Positions 1 through 10,599 of a stretch of DNA of 64,000 nucleotides are shown one piece after another. This stretch comes from Isoetes taiwanensis (lineage: Eukaryota > Streptophyta > Lycopodiopsida > Isoetales > Isoetaceae). The DNA lies in assembly GCA_021234155.1 (NCBI GenBank), contig JAJEKV010000129.1, positions 124,001 through 188,000 on the forward strand, given 5' to 3'. Each line of letters opens with the position of its first letter. Position 1 is the stretch's first letter. Position numbers and translations under genes: made by a program. The notes beneath the pieces were generated by a model. It was not told the DNA's origin and did no database searches. It worked only from the letters and a program-made list of their open reading frames with translations.

Positions 1-430
1 TACGTTAGAAGATTTTTCTTTGGTAGAATAGCAATCACAATTTAAAATATTTGAAACATAGACCTCCTAAAATACCTTGATAACAAGTTCACAAAGAAGA
101 ACAAGATGGTGGCGTCTTCAACAAGCTAGCAATGTCTTCAAACACCGCATGCGATTATACACAACATTAGAAGACTAAGAACAAAAATTATAAGCATATA
201 GGTCAATATTCAAGCAAATCTTTACCTCAAGTCGACTCTTCACCGCAAAATAGCAAGCGGGGGTTTCAATGCCGGATTTCAAATCGGGTTGAAACAACTA
301 CAAACAAAAGAAAAAAGGATTAGCACTAAAATCTTGCATCTAAACACTCCACTTACGAAAAAACCATTCCACTTACAAATATATCTCTTCTATAACAGAG
401 GTTCTCCAAACTGGCCGGCTCTAGCGCCTT
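1..430. other. AT-rich flank, no gene seen
   Basis: I see no conserved coding sequence, RNA gene or recognisable transposon end here. The short open frames have no recognisable motifs. Confidence 0.5.
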
Positions 431-618
431 CAATGACGGCAAAAAAGAAGCTCCAATGGTAAAAGAGGCTCTAATGACGGTAAACCAAGCACACAAAAAC
501 TCCAACGATGGTAAAACAGCAGAGACGGAAGCTCCAATGATGGTAAAACAGCAGATAGAAGCTTCAATGACGATAAAAGGAGCTCCAATGACTAGCAAAA
601 GAAGCTCCAGACGACTGC
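431..618. repeat. Degenerate tandem repeat, about 35-45 bp unit
   Basis: The phrase GCTCCAATGATGGTAAAACAG and shortened variants recur about five times, with intervals of roughly 35-45 bp. Open frames across it only translate the repeat, so it is not treated as a gene. Confidence 0.6.
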
Positions 619-798
619 AAACAAAAGAAAAATGATTAGAAGGAAAGATCTTGAAAATATTGGAAATCTTATAGAGATTTATGTAAGAACTGGCCTTCAC
701 TAACTCTAAACCGCTATGCCTTCAAAGCGCTTATTACTCCGCCATAGCTTACATCTTCAAAGCTTCGTAATCAATGGTGGCGGTATTACGTCCCATAG

Positions 799-931
799 TT
801 CCACGGCGGGGCAAGTTTCGCCCGTGGGGCTTCTCGGCGGCGACCACCAGCCTCGGCGCCGCGAGTCGCCGCCGAGGCTGGTGGTCGCCGCCGAGAGCTT
901 CCTACGGGGCGTAAACTTGCCCCGCCGTGAA
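799..931. repeat. GC-rich foldback element (MITE-like)
   Basis: Two arms of about 60 bp (799-857 and 870-931) are near-perfect reverse complements around a spacer of about 12 bp. The outer part reads ACGGCGGGGCAAGTTT on one side and AAACTTGCCCCGCCGT on the other. The transcript would fold into a long GC-rich hairpin. It ends about 40 bp upstream of the RPS25 telo boxes. A related but diverged element lies at 9779-9925; both are followed by a TAGTACATAA-like flank. Confidence 0.8.
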
Positions 932-973
932 CTATGTAGTACATAAAAATAAATAAATACAGGACCCCCTCGA

Positions 974-1005
974 TTAGGGTTTCAGGTTAGGGTTGGACTA
1001 GGGTT
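974..1005 (+). promoter_or_regulatory. Telo-box cluster of the RPS25 promoter/leader
   Basis: Three telo-box-like motifs lie in 32 bp: TTAGGGTTT (974-982), TTAGGGTT (987-994) and TAGGGTT (999-1005). Telo boxes (AAACCCTA in the other orientation) are characteristic of plant ribosomal-protein promoters and leaders. Their position just before the inferred first leader exon fits that role. The exact transcription start is not visible. Confidence 0.75.
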
Positions 1006-1724
1006 CGCATAGCACCATCTCTGCTCCGGCGCTCACAGGTAATCCCAATCTTGCGCGCGTATGCTCTGTTGTCGTGCTTCTATTACTGGCCATCTTTCGT
1101 TTTGTATGTGGAATGGCCCTTCCCTTGAAGCGAAAGCAAAGTCTCTGTTCCAATCGCAGCGAAAAGAAGCTTAAGTGTTCATCAACTTATGGCTGAATTT
1201 ACTAGTTGCCACAGAAATCTTAGTTCTTTTAAGTTCCTTCTGCTAGCTCTGATGATTTGCATAGTTCAGATGAGCATATGCACTGAATACATGTTATGGT
1301 CTTTCGCTCCTATCTGATGCCAGCATTTGTTGTCTGTTTTAGTTTTCTTATTCGCCTGGAAAATTTTAGTTGTAAGATCTGTCCGTTTTTCTGTTGAGAT
1401 TAATGAAGCTATGATGAACACACATCCGAAGATGATCGCGGATAGGATCGCGAAAAAATAACATCTAAGGGTCTGAGCTTGGCGTCATTGTCTGTCTTTG
1501 TTTTTTGGCATTTGCAAGAATGTTCGCATAATTTGCATGTTCTTAGTGCTAATGATGATTGAGATATTCATGGACATTCTATCCATGATTTTATTCTACT
1601 GCCTTCCTTCTGAAGCACTCTAGTTTTCCATGGAATTAAATTCAGCCGTAGGTTTATCTCGACTTATAAGGAAACCTTTCTGTTCAGGTCTGAATAAGCA
1701 GGAGGGTGTTCTGAGCCATTGTCA

Positions 1725-2284
1725 ATGGTGCGTTGCTATCAATTTCTTCCAATTTATTTTTTTTATCAATGTGATATGTTTTTGAAATCACTCCTGACAT
1801 GTGTGTTTCTGCATTTTTTAGGCTCCCAAAAAGGACCAAAAAGCTCCACCAGCTGCATCTAAACCTGCCAAGAGTGGTGGTGGAAAGCAAAAAAAGAAGG
1901 TAGGGTTATTATTAGTATGAGGATTTTGTGGTCACATGTCAAACGTTTTTGTAGTTGTTTTGTTAGAAATGGAGCAAAGGCAAGCAGAAGGAGAAGGTTA
2001 ACAACATGGTGCTATTTGATCAAGCTACCTATGACAAGCTGATCTCTGAAGTTCCTAAATACAAACTTATAACTCCATCTGTGTTGTCAGATCGTCTTAG
2101 GGTATATGCTAATTTTCAATCCTGTGTAAGATATCTGTCGAGCACAACTTAAGATGTATCTTGTATGCAGATAACTGGCTCCCTTGCACGCAAGGCCATC
2201 AAGGAGCTCATGGCGAGAGGTACTATTCGGTTGGTGGCTGCACATGCTAATCAGCAGATTTATACGAGAGCAACAAATACATGA
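1725..2284 (+). CDS. RPS25: 40S ribosomal protein S25 (eS25), four coding exons
   Basis: This encodes eS25, a small basic protein of the 40S ribosomal subunit head, acting in cytosolic translation. Coding exons are 1725-1727 (the ATG alone), 1822-1899, 1967-2101 and 2171-2284; every junction is GT..AG. The joined product is 109 residues, close to the 108 of the Arabidopsis protein. It has a lysine-rich N-terminus (starting [15 protein letters not shown]), the [13 protein letters not shown] segment, the winged-helix S25 core with [12 protein letters not shown], and the C-terminus [11 protein letters not shown] leader intron is likely at 1039-1687, giving 5' UTR exons ending at 1038 and 1727. 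No frameshift or stop is present, so I take it as functional. Telo boxes lie upstream; a foldback element borders the promoter and a hairpin array follows the 3' end. Confidence 0.97.
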
Positions 2285-2569
2285 TGGCATGGTTTTATTC
2301 CTCTTTTTTGCCTGATAGATTTTGTAGTCATGTCAGGAATATGTAAAGCCTGAAGCTAATTCATCTGAGTTTTTACTAGACTTAGACTTCTGAATGCGTT
2401 AAGGGTATTACTAAATCTGTCGTTCATGCAAAGGTATTTTTGCGCATGGTTATGCACTCCTAATTTGTGTCAAGCCTTTTTGTGGACACGCTCGCCATTC
2501 ATCCATACTCTTCGCGACTTCACAATTCCGATTCTTTTCTTTATATGTCAGTAAATTGTTTTTGAATAA
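2285..2569 (+). other. RPS25 3' UTR and downstream spacer
   Basis: AT-rich sequence after the RPS25 stop, presumably holding the 3' UTR. I see no canonical AATAAA signal and no other feature before the hairpin at 2570. Confidence 0.4.
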
Positions 2570-2654
2570 GGGAAAGTCCCTCCGGGCTTGATTCCGGAGG
2601 GGAAACCCTGTCAACCCGCGGAAACTCCGGAATCAAGCCCGGAGGGACTTTCCC
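2570..2654. repeat. Inverted repeat, 30 bp arms
   Basis: Arms at 2570-2599 and 2625-2654 are perfect or nearly perfect reverse complements, with a 25 bp spacer. The core GGGAAAGTCCCTCCGGG recurs in shorter form in the array that follows, so this is probably the first unit of that array. Confidence 0.8.
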
Positions 2655-4030
2655 CTATTGGAAAAGACGCCTGGAACCAATCCAGTTCTGTTCTCCAATT
2701 GTATCGGGATACGTGTCCGTGATGAAGGCCGCGCAAGAATTTTACTCGGTCGTCGTGCCATTTTTTACCCTACATTTCTCCAATCGTATCGCGACACGCG
2801 TCCCCGATTCTTTCTCTGAAAACGGCACAAGAATTTTACTCATTCTACCATTTTTTACCCTACATTCTGTTTTTCTTACTCTGTATTTTGCTGATTTCAC
2901 CTGTTGTTCTGCTTTTTGTCGCCACGTGGCGGTGCTGGATTGGTTCCAGGCATGTGTCGATTGGAGGACATGGCTGGATCAGAGACATGATTGGAGAAAG
3001 AATCAGGGACATGTGTCGCGTCACGATTGTAAGGACAGGGCTGGATTGGTTCCAGACGTCTTTTCTACGGTAGGGATTGTCCCTCCGGGCGGTGAAAGTC
3101 CCTCGGGGCTCATGTTTTATCACGGAAAAGACGCCGGAACCAATCCAGCCCCGTCCTCCAATCAGTATTATTGACACATGTCCCCGATTCTTTCTTTGAA
3201 AATCGCAAGAATTTTACTCGCCGTTCTTCCATTTTTTATTTTAGTTGTTACGCTTTTTGTCACCACGTGGCGGCGTTGGATTGGTTCCAGAAGTCTTTTC
3301 CGGTTAGGTGAAAGTCCTTCCGGCGCCACGCGGGAAAGCAGCGGATTGGTTCGAGGCGTCTTTCCCGGTAGGGGAAAGTCCCTCCCGGGTTCATGTTTTA
3401 TCACCCGAAAAAGACGTGCGGAACCAATCCAAAGAATGTCCTCCAATCGTATCGCGACCGTGTCCTCGATTCTTTTCTCGAAAATGGCGCAAGAATTTTA
3501 CTTTCGCGGATTACGCCATTTTACCCGGACATTCCTCCAATCATATCGCGACCGCGTCCCGATTCTTTCTCCAAAACGGCGGCGAAAAAAATTTTACTCG
3601 CCGGATTCGCCATATTTTACCCTACATTACGTTTTTCTTACTCTATATTTTTCTTTTTTTTCACCTTTGTTACGTTTTTTTTTGTCGCCCCGCGGGTGCC
3701 GGATCTTTGGATTGGTTCTAGGCATCTTTTTCCCAGGAAGGAAGGAAGGAAGGTAGGGGAAAGTCCCTCCGGCGAGGAAAGTCCCTCGGGCTCATGTTTT
3801 ATCAGGAAAAAGCGCCGGAACCAATCCAACCACGTCCTCCAATCGTATCGCGACACATGTCCTCGATTACGTCTCACAAAACCGCGCAAGAAGAGTTTTA
3901 CTCGCGTTACGCCATTTTACCCTACATTTTTTTTTTTCTCAGATTCCTTTGTTTTCAAGCCATTACGCTTTTTTGTCGCCACGGGTATTTGGATTGGTTT
4001 CAGCACGTCTTTTAGGTGATAAAACATGAG
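2655..4030. repeat. Composite tandem array of hairpin elements
   Basis: About four cycles of two alternating modules. Module A is a hairpin of about 105 bp whose ends are GGATTGGTTCCAGACGTCTT and its complement, enclosing AAAGTCCCTCCGGG (examples about 3043-3152, 3344-3432, 3709-3830; partial at 2655-2692 and 3990-4030). Module B, about 170 bp, starts CCAATCGTATCGCGACA, contains CAAGAATTTTACTCG and ends near TTTGTCGCCACGTGGCGGCG (starts near 2695, 2780, 3160, 3445, 3537, 3838). The many overlapping open frames here are by-products of the repeat. No transposase is visible. Confidence 0.7.
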
Positions 4031-4049
4031 CAATTTATAACATTCACAT

Positions 4050-4080
4050 CTTGGGTTTTCTATTCTATAGAAAACCCAAG
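4050..4080. repeat. Perfect 12 bp-arm palindrome
   Basis: CTTGGGTTTTCT and its exact complement flank a 7 bp loop, immediately before the LINE 3' tail at 4081. It might form a small hairpin; function unknown. Confidence 0.6.
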
Positions 4081-4147
4081 GTCCCATAGGCGATCGGTCT
4101 CAAAGTGGGCGCTAAAAATCTATTCTATTCTATTCTATTCTATTCTA
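4081..4147 (+). mobile_element. Non-LTR retrotransposon 3' end with (TATTC)n tail
   Basis: The sequence GTCCCATAGGCGATCGGTCT, then GGGCGCTAAAAA and a (TATTC)n run, matches the 3' ends at 8662-8726, 12205-12267 (minus strand) and 33603-33687. Only the terminal bases are present, so this is a severely 5'-truncated copy or a fragment. Confidence 0.6.
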
Positions 4148-6478
4148 TGACACTTTTCAACAATTTTTAGGACTATCTATGTTAGGCAGACCTTTGAATT
4201 TTATGGATCTCTTGAGGACTGGCACATCGATCTTACTTTATAGCAAGTTCTTGTTAATGGGGAACTCACATGGAGAAATATCATTTGGGCGGCTAAAAAT
4301 TGGTTACGGTGTTGAAAACAAAAATTTTAGCTCTCGTTCAAGAGATTACGACCTTTAATTACCATCAAAAGCGATGGTTTTATGTATGCTTGATTTGGGT
4401 TGGCCTCCCGTAGAAACCCTTCCTATTTTTCGTGGAAACCCAAACCCTTCCAAGTGTTTTTCGTTTTGAAAACTGGAAGGGTTTTCGAAAGAGAAGGGTT
4501 TCCACCCTTTTTAATATTTATAATATTTACGGCGTTTCAATGGACCACGCTTTTTAGGCGGACAGCCCATTAATGGGGCATGCGATAATATGCACGCTTT
4601 CGAGATTTCAAATTTTAATTCATATGGAACTTGAAAAATAGGAAGGGTTTCCACAAACGGGGAAAAACAGGAAGGGTTTTCACATCTGATCATTTCTGAA
4701 GGTTTATACTCGTCTTGCGCTTGCACTCCGTCATTAGAGAACATTGGGATGGCAAATGGCAGAAGCATGTTAGGATGTTCTCTCACTCGCATTGCGACAC
4801 CACAAACTTGACAGAGGTGCAGCGGCTGATTACGAGAAGGTGCGGGGTTCTCGCAGAACATAACGTGAATATTCGCATGTACCACATGTTATCCACCTTG
4901 ATTGGCTATCTAGAGGGAGGGGTTCCCATTGGATGTCCATGTTGTAGTTGTCAAAGCAGCCCAAGAACTTGGTATGTACTATTTTTTTTAATCTCGCTTC
5001 AATTCACCTTACTAGTATTTTCTCCAACTACCTTATAGATGCCACTGGATGATTTGGAGAGTTTGATTTGTTGCCAAAAATGAACGCAAGACCTCAATAA
5101 CATGATAATTTGAATGAATAGGACAACAAGCATCTTCATCTAAAGGGATAAGGAAAAGAAAGATTCAAAAGAACAAAATTTGTTTATGTACTAGATCCAG
5201 TAGAACAAATGCACTTTATATGGTTGTAAAAAGATAGAGACACACCAAATGCCATTACTTCCGGCTGAATGCTCAAGTCCGTTTCCTACATAGATAATGG
5301 GAAGAATTAGAAATGTTGAAATACTTTAGAAAGCAAGCTACAATCTCAGTTATAATAATAACAAGAATAGCATCCGGTGAAACTTGTAATCATAGTAAGA
5401 CATTTTGTCAATCAAAGATTGAGCTCGAGTAAACATCCACACTTGCCATATGTATTTTGATGAGAAATTTTTAAAAATGATCCAAACATCTTCTAATAGC
5501 TAAAACCCCTATTTCGAGATCTAAAATAGTGTCATACTTGTTGATTCTTAAAGGAGAATTAAGACCATACTTCTCTCACATCCGTGAGTCTTAAGCAAAA
5601 AAGAATGGATCTTGCTTTAAGAAGAATGGTAAGAAAGAGAAGATTGATAAGGTTGGCTTTTGTTAATAATTGCATTATTGCTTGGGAGTTGGCTTTATGG
5701 GACGATTTGGAAACACCAAAACAGATGTATCTTTCAAAGGGAAGCCTTTAAGTAAGAAGTGGATCGGAGCACATGTTCTGCCAATAAAAGTGGATGAATT
5801 CACAGCCTATTTTAGCAGGGCATTGATTCCACATGCCTACTTCGCAGGCCTGTTACAATATAGCTTAACTTTAGCACCTTTATTAAAATCTATAACCCTT
5901 CATAATCCGAAGCATAGCAAGAGTTGAGCAACGAACCTGCAATTGTGCGTCAGGTTCCCCTTCCCCTACTTCCCCTTCTGCTTCCGCTGCCATGGATCAA
6001 CCAGAACAAAAGGAAGGAGCTCATTCATGCCACTGCCGTAGGCTGCAACAATCCCTACCATCAGGCACATCCCAGACGAATCGTTGCCGTCTAACTGTCA
6101 CTGGGCGTCACAAAAACCCTAAAAAATCCAACCGACCGCGAAGCCGCCCACGGGTAATATTCTATGGCATATTACACCCAAAACAAATCCAAGCCTTCAA
6201 ACGCCACTCCACCCCTCCAACAAGAGGGTTGCCCCTCACAGGCAACCCAAAAGGAATAACTAGCGAATAGGCGGGGTTTGGGGCAAAAGGTTGGTTTGGC
6301 TTAGGGCAAAAGGTTGGTCTGAAAGTATTTAATAATTTTGCTATTTTGTGAGGTTCAATATGAAAAGTCAACTTTGAGTCATACACTTTTATAAAGACCA
6401 TGGAACAAGGCACCAAGGTAAGGATATTGGTCTGGCAAGGCCGATAACCAATAACCACCTTATCGGTCTTATATGGGT
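4148..6478. other. Unclassified intergenic DNA
   Basis: No gene I can support. Between about 4410 and 4690 the word GGAAGGGTTTCCAC or its complement recurs six times, twice inverted and then four times direct, like a subterminal repeat of an unidentified DNA transposon. Open frames at 4715-5038, 5670-5927 and 5992-6270 carry no motif that I recognise. Confidence 0.4.
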
Positions 6479-6528
6479 GGAGTACTGATAATTAGTTATC
6501 AGTACTCAGTACTAATTATCAGTACTCC
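6479..6528. repeat. Nested palindrome
   Basis: AGTACTGATAA and its complement occur in overlapping orientations, so that both a 26 bp hairpin and a full 50 bp hairpin can form. A 20 bp direct repeat (AAGGATTCACCCTTTRCACT, two copies) follows at 6585-6626. Confidence 0.65.
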
Positions 6529-6626
6529 TTTAGTCTAGATAACTAGTTATCAGCCTGCACCAATAATAATGATAATAAAAAAATAAGGATTCACCCTTTA
6601 CACTAAGGATTCACCCTTTGCACTAA

Positions 6627-7020
6627 GAGTCCGCAAAGGTGCATGATAGCACCCCTTCCCTTGGAACTGGTCCTACCTATGGTATAGTGATCATCCTTGT
6701 GGTCTAAAAAAAAAAAAAAATGCAGTGCAACTTAAGCATTGAATGGATTAGTGTTACAAGACTTTATCCCGACGACTTTGCCACTGGTGGTTGTTTTTTA
6801 ACAAAAGATTTAATTGTAAGAAATTTGTATTAATATTACTATTTAGATCCATGATGTAGGTGAAACTAAAATGACGAACTAAAGATGCACCAGTTAAATT
6901 TTGAATTCACAAATTAAATGCACATATAATCATATAATCTTCAATCTTGGCATTAGTTAGTAGAAAAGGATGCTTCACAATTGAAAATTGTGCTCTATGT
7001 GCTCTATGTAGCAATCATCT
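6627..7020. other. AT-rich spacer
   Basis: Includes a 15 bp A run near 6706. No gene or transposon motif seen. Confidence 0.4.
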
Positions 7021-8726
7021 CCCCTTGACTCTCGGCTTCAGCGCCGGCGCCCGGCTATGATCATGTAACTCCAGACTAGGAGTTAGCATCAAGATACAGA
7101 ATCGGATCTGGTTCCGCTCTCTCCTCGGTTACCGGCCTGAAGCCTCGGGCAAAGAAGGATTTCCATCCGGCGATCGGCCATAGGTACCAGGTTACGGATT
7201 GCTTTGAATTATTTTGGATTTGTTTTTTTGTGTCCCGGTATTGCTCTTAGCATCGCCCTCAACGCCCTTGCATAGACCCTCTGGATTTGCCCTTTTTGGC
7301 TTTCTCTCTAGGGTTTACAATCTCTCTCTAGACCCAAAACCCCAAACCCCAAAAGGTGCTCGCACGCTTCTCGAGTCCCCAAATTGGATTCTAAGCACCC
7401 TTTAGGCAGCCGAGACCCCCTTAAACTTTAGCACCCCAAAACCCCATTTGTCTTCCCTCGGTTTGTCTCTCGCTTTGTCCCGGTCCCGGCTCCTTTATCA
7501 CGCTGCCTTGTTCTCGGCGATGGTAACGTAAGATCAAACGTGATGGCCCGGGAGACCCGTGAAAGAGAAGAATCTCATTCGGCCGCCTCGAGCCAGCTCT
7601 TGTCCCGCCCTATGACCCCCATCGACGCCCTATCTTGGGCAGGCCCCTATCATTCGGGCCTGGCTTCTATACCGGGCGTAATTCCAGAACCGCTTGAACC
7701 ACGAACCCGCTCCTTAACCATCTTTAGTCGTACTTTGACTAGATGGATGCTTCATCCATTGTTTGCCTCGATTTGTTGGTTGGGATCCGCACGATCCAAT
7801 CTACCACACTCCAAAAGGCACATCGCTCGGTTGCCTTTGAAGTCGGGTCCGGCTTTTAGAGATGTCGCTACGATGTACGGAGTTCATTTCGCAAAGACGG
7901 GTACGGCTACACTGCATCCTCCCATTGGGGTAGTGCTCGAGCATGTGGATGCTACGCCGGGCCGATGATACCACACCTGCGCTCACACGGCCGTCATCCA
8001 GGGTTGTTTTCCCAGCAGACGTATCCCGCCAGCAGCTGCGGCCAAACCCACGGCTTCCATTAGCCCCGAACCCACGCGATTGTGGGTTTAGAGGAAGCAA
8101 GCGACACTCGGGCGGTTTGAGGTGACCCGTTTCTTTTCGGAGAGGTGATGCACATATAAAGCGGATGGCATTCTCTCGGCTTTGTCGAGTTGGAGCAGCG
8201 GGCTACCGACCGGGCCCCCGGCCATTTGCTAGTCGTTTGTGGATGCTTTATCTAGGCGCACATCCTCCCGCCATGGTAATTACGCAAGGGGACCTCCTTC
8301 TCCGCCGGGGAAGATCTTACTCCGGCCAAGACGCCGACGGAAGGATGAATTATGTCGAGTCCGCTGAGGCTCGCCCTCGCACCCGGGCGGGTCGGTATAG
8401 AGCGCCGCTATCATTGGATCACCGGCCACTTGATCCATGGGCGTCTGTCCGTAGCTGATTGGACTTCGAGATCCGCTAGGGCTTAGGCCCTTTGTTTTGT
8501 TTTATTTTAGTATTGTGATTTGCTGGGGGCATAGTCCCCCGAAGTTCTCTATCTTGGGGCTAGTCCCCACGTTTGATTTTTGGCCCGGCCTTTTTTGGTT
8601 TGGTCGGGGCTTGGTCCCTCGAGTTTCGATCCGGGGCTTTTGCCCTCTCTTTTTGTATTGGGTCCCATAACCCGATTGGGTTCCATGGGCGTTAAAAAAT
8701 TTCTTCCTTCCTTCCTTCCTTCCTTC
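7021..8726 (+). mobile_element. Decayed GC-rich LINE copy with (TTCC)n tail
   Basis: The 3' end reads GTCCCATAACCCGATTGGG, then CATGGGCGTTAAAAAATTTC and a (TTCC)n run at 8701-8726. It aligns with the 3' ends at 4081, 12267 (complement) and 33603. The upstream 1.6 kb is GC-rich compared with its flanks, as in the longer copy at about 29.8-33.7 kb. I could not recognise reverse transcriptase motifs in it, so the 5' limit is a guess from base composition. Short repeats of the type GGGGCTTGGTCCC precede the tail. Confidence 0.5.
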
Positions 8727-9250
8727 TTGAACATTTATCATGCCCAATTCGAAAGCACTGTACATATATTGTAACGAACCTAGTGACCTTGGGGTATGGT
8801 TTTAGCAAACTTATTTTTATCTAAACATTGTGTAATGTTAAGGGGTCCTATTTTAGCATTTCAAATTTGGTGAGCACCATAAAAGCGGGGCTACCAAAGT
8901 CATAATCTGTGTTGTGAATATCAGAAATCCCAAACAGCCGGATTAGGGGAAGCCATGCAAGATCCCACCCCAATGATGGAATAGGCATCTGGCGAGATGC
9001 TCTGGCAGCAGGATAGCTTGCCGGGTGGAGATTGGATCACCTGGGCAAAGCTTATGTAATGACCAGGAGCTTTAAATTATGGCATTATTCCCTTTACATT
9101 ATATGACGTAATTTTGCCCCCGATTTGTGGAGCAGCGCCGCTTTTGAGACTTCCTCACTTTTGTTCGAGACTTCTTTGCCTTTTGTTCTAAGATTTTTGG
9201 CAGATGAAGATGTCGCAGATCTCCTTCCGTTGGCGCCAGATCTCCTTTGC
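8727..9250. other. Unclassified spacer
   Basis: No recognisable gene. Weak open frames on both strands show no conserved motif. Confidence 0.35.
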
Positions 9251-9450
9251 GCTGGCTTAGCACCCCATGTTTTTGACCGGATCAACGTTAACCGGAAGTA
9301 CTCGTTTTTGACCCGGATCATAGAAACGAGGCGCCCATGTTAGGTGGAGTATCTTGTGAAGCTCTACTTACTGTTTTTTGAACCGGATCATAAAACGGAA
9401 GCGCCCATGTTTTTTGACCCAGATCATAGAAACGGAAGCGCCCAGTACTT
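9251..9450. repeat. Interspersed direct repeats of about 40 bp
   Basis: The phrase GCGCCCATGTTTTTTGACC, followed by GGATCATAGAAACGGAAG, occurs about four times with indels. Confidence 0.6.
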
Positions 9451-9778
9451 GTCATGTGCCTCTATTTCTCTTCTGCTCTTCCTTTTCTTTGTGGGTATTG
9501 CGCCTATTCAACCAGAACAGGTAGATTCGTAAATCAACATAGAAGCAGGCAGGAGAAGAATGAAGAGCCAACATGCAAATTGGTCTGCCAGAGCATCTAA
9601 TCCCTTTCCGGCATTGGATTTCAAGCAATTTATTTTGATTTTTGAATGACCCACAAAGGATAAAGCTATAGAATGCTTCAAATTGTCTCAAAGAAAACTC
9701 GTAAGCTCCTTCCGCTTCCGCTGAATGAAAATCAGCAGAGAAAATTTAAAGCTCCAGTCATTCGTCGGTATGCCAGTC

Positions 9779-9925
9779 GGGACATTACGCGTAAAGGTTT
9801 CAGCCGCGTGCCAGGCTGGCATGGCGAGCACTCATGGCTCGCCGCCAGGTAACCGCTGCCCGCGGGCAGCCTCGGCCTCACCGCTTACGTTGGAGCCGCT
9901 AGAGCCTTTACAAGGCGTAATGATC
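9779..9925. repeat. MITE-like inverted repeat element
   Basis: The ends CATTACGCGTAAAGGTTT and, on the complement, CATTACGCCTTGTAAAGG are inverted copies. The centre (GCTGCCCGCGGGCAGC) is a perfect palindrome. The overall plan, GC richness and the TAGTACATAA flank resemble the foldback element at 799-931. Confidence 0.55.
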
Positions 9926-9949
9926 CTCCCACTGGAAATTACCTAGTAC

Positions 9950-10525
9950 ATAAGAGGACAGAGGGTTGGCCGAATTGGAGAAGGAAGTGGAGAAAACAAG
10001 AGAACTAGAAACCGATGCAAAGGGAGGCTAGACGATTTTTGGAGCGAGGCATATCTTAAAAGCTAAGGTGGGGATTTGAGGCATGCTTGGGAATTGCTTG
10101 TGTGCATGTATTGGGAATCATGAACCTCGATGATGATAGAAGCTGGCTTTTTGTGCTCATCCTTAAATTTATTCAGAGCCCAAACCCTACTTGATTCTAT
10201 GAAAAATCCGGGCCTCACGGTGTAATCCGATTATGATTGTGTGATCTTTTGGGATTAAATGCTTCGATTTTGCTTTCAGCTTTGCCTTTTCTAATTTCTA
10301 AGGTAGAACTTAGCGTGATGGGCAAGTAGCAGATCATGCTTTTGGGCCAAGCCCGGAACCCGGTCTTTCACCGGATCTGAAAAGCCTACCCTTCCCTCCA
10401 TCTCACCCGGTTTGATCCTGTTCGCTGATCGGCCCGAATACCTCTGTAAAGCAAGTCTCGATATGTCTTTTTTGGTTTTCCAAGGATCGTTCTTGAGATT
10501 TCTTTTGCCCAATAATTTCATTGAA
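9950..10525. other. Unclassified spacer
   Basis: No gene or transposon domain that I can support. Confidence 0.35.
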
Positions 10526-10597
10526 AGCTTTGTAGGCTAATTGGTTAGAGCTTAAGCCTTGGCCGGCCATAGACCGTGTTTGAATCCGGTTCGATAT
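10526..10597 (+). repeat. tRNA-like segment (probable SINE head or tRNA relic)
   Basis: TAGGCTAATTGGTTAGAGC (from 10533) is a good tRNA D-arm and RNA polymerase III box A, with one mismatch to consensus. GTTTGAATCC (10578-10587) resembles box B. The 45 base spacing equals that of a normal tRNA without intron. The T and acceptor stems do not pair well, so I do not call a functional tRNA. Confidence 0.4.
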
Positions 10598-10599
10598 GT

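Noticed and set aside
716-946. 76-codon frame upstream of RPS25
   Set aside because: It spans the foldback element, and both strands give similar arginine/proline-rich products because of the palindrome.
2713-4019. Several overlapping open frames of 100-200 codons
   Set aside because: They occur on both strands of a tandem hairpin array and translate the repeat; no conserved domain is present.
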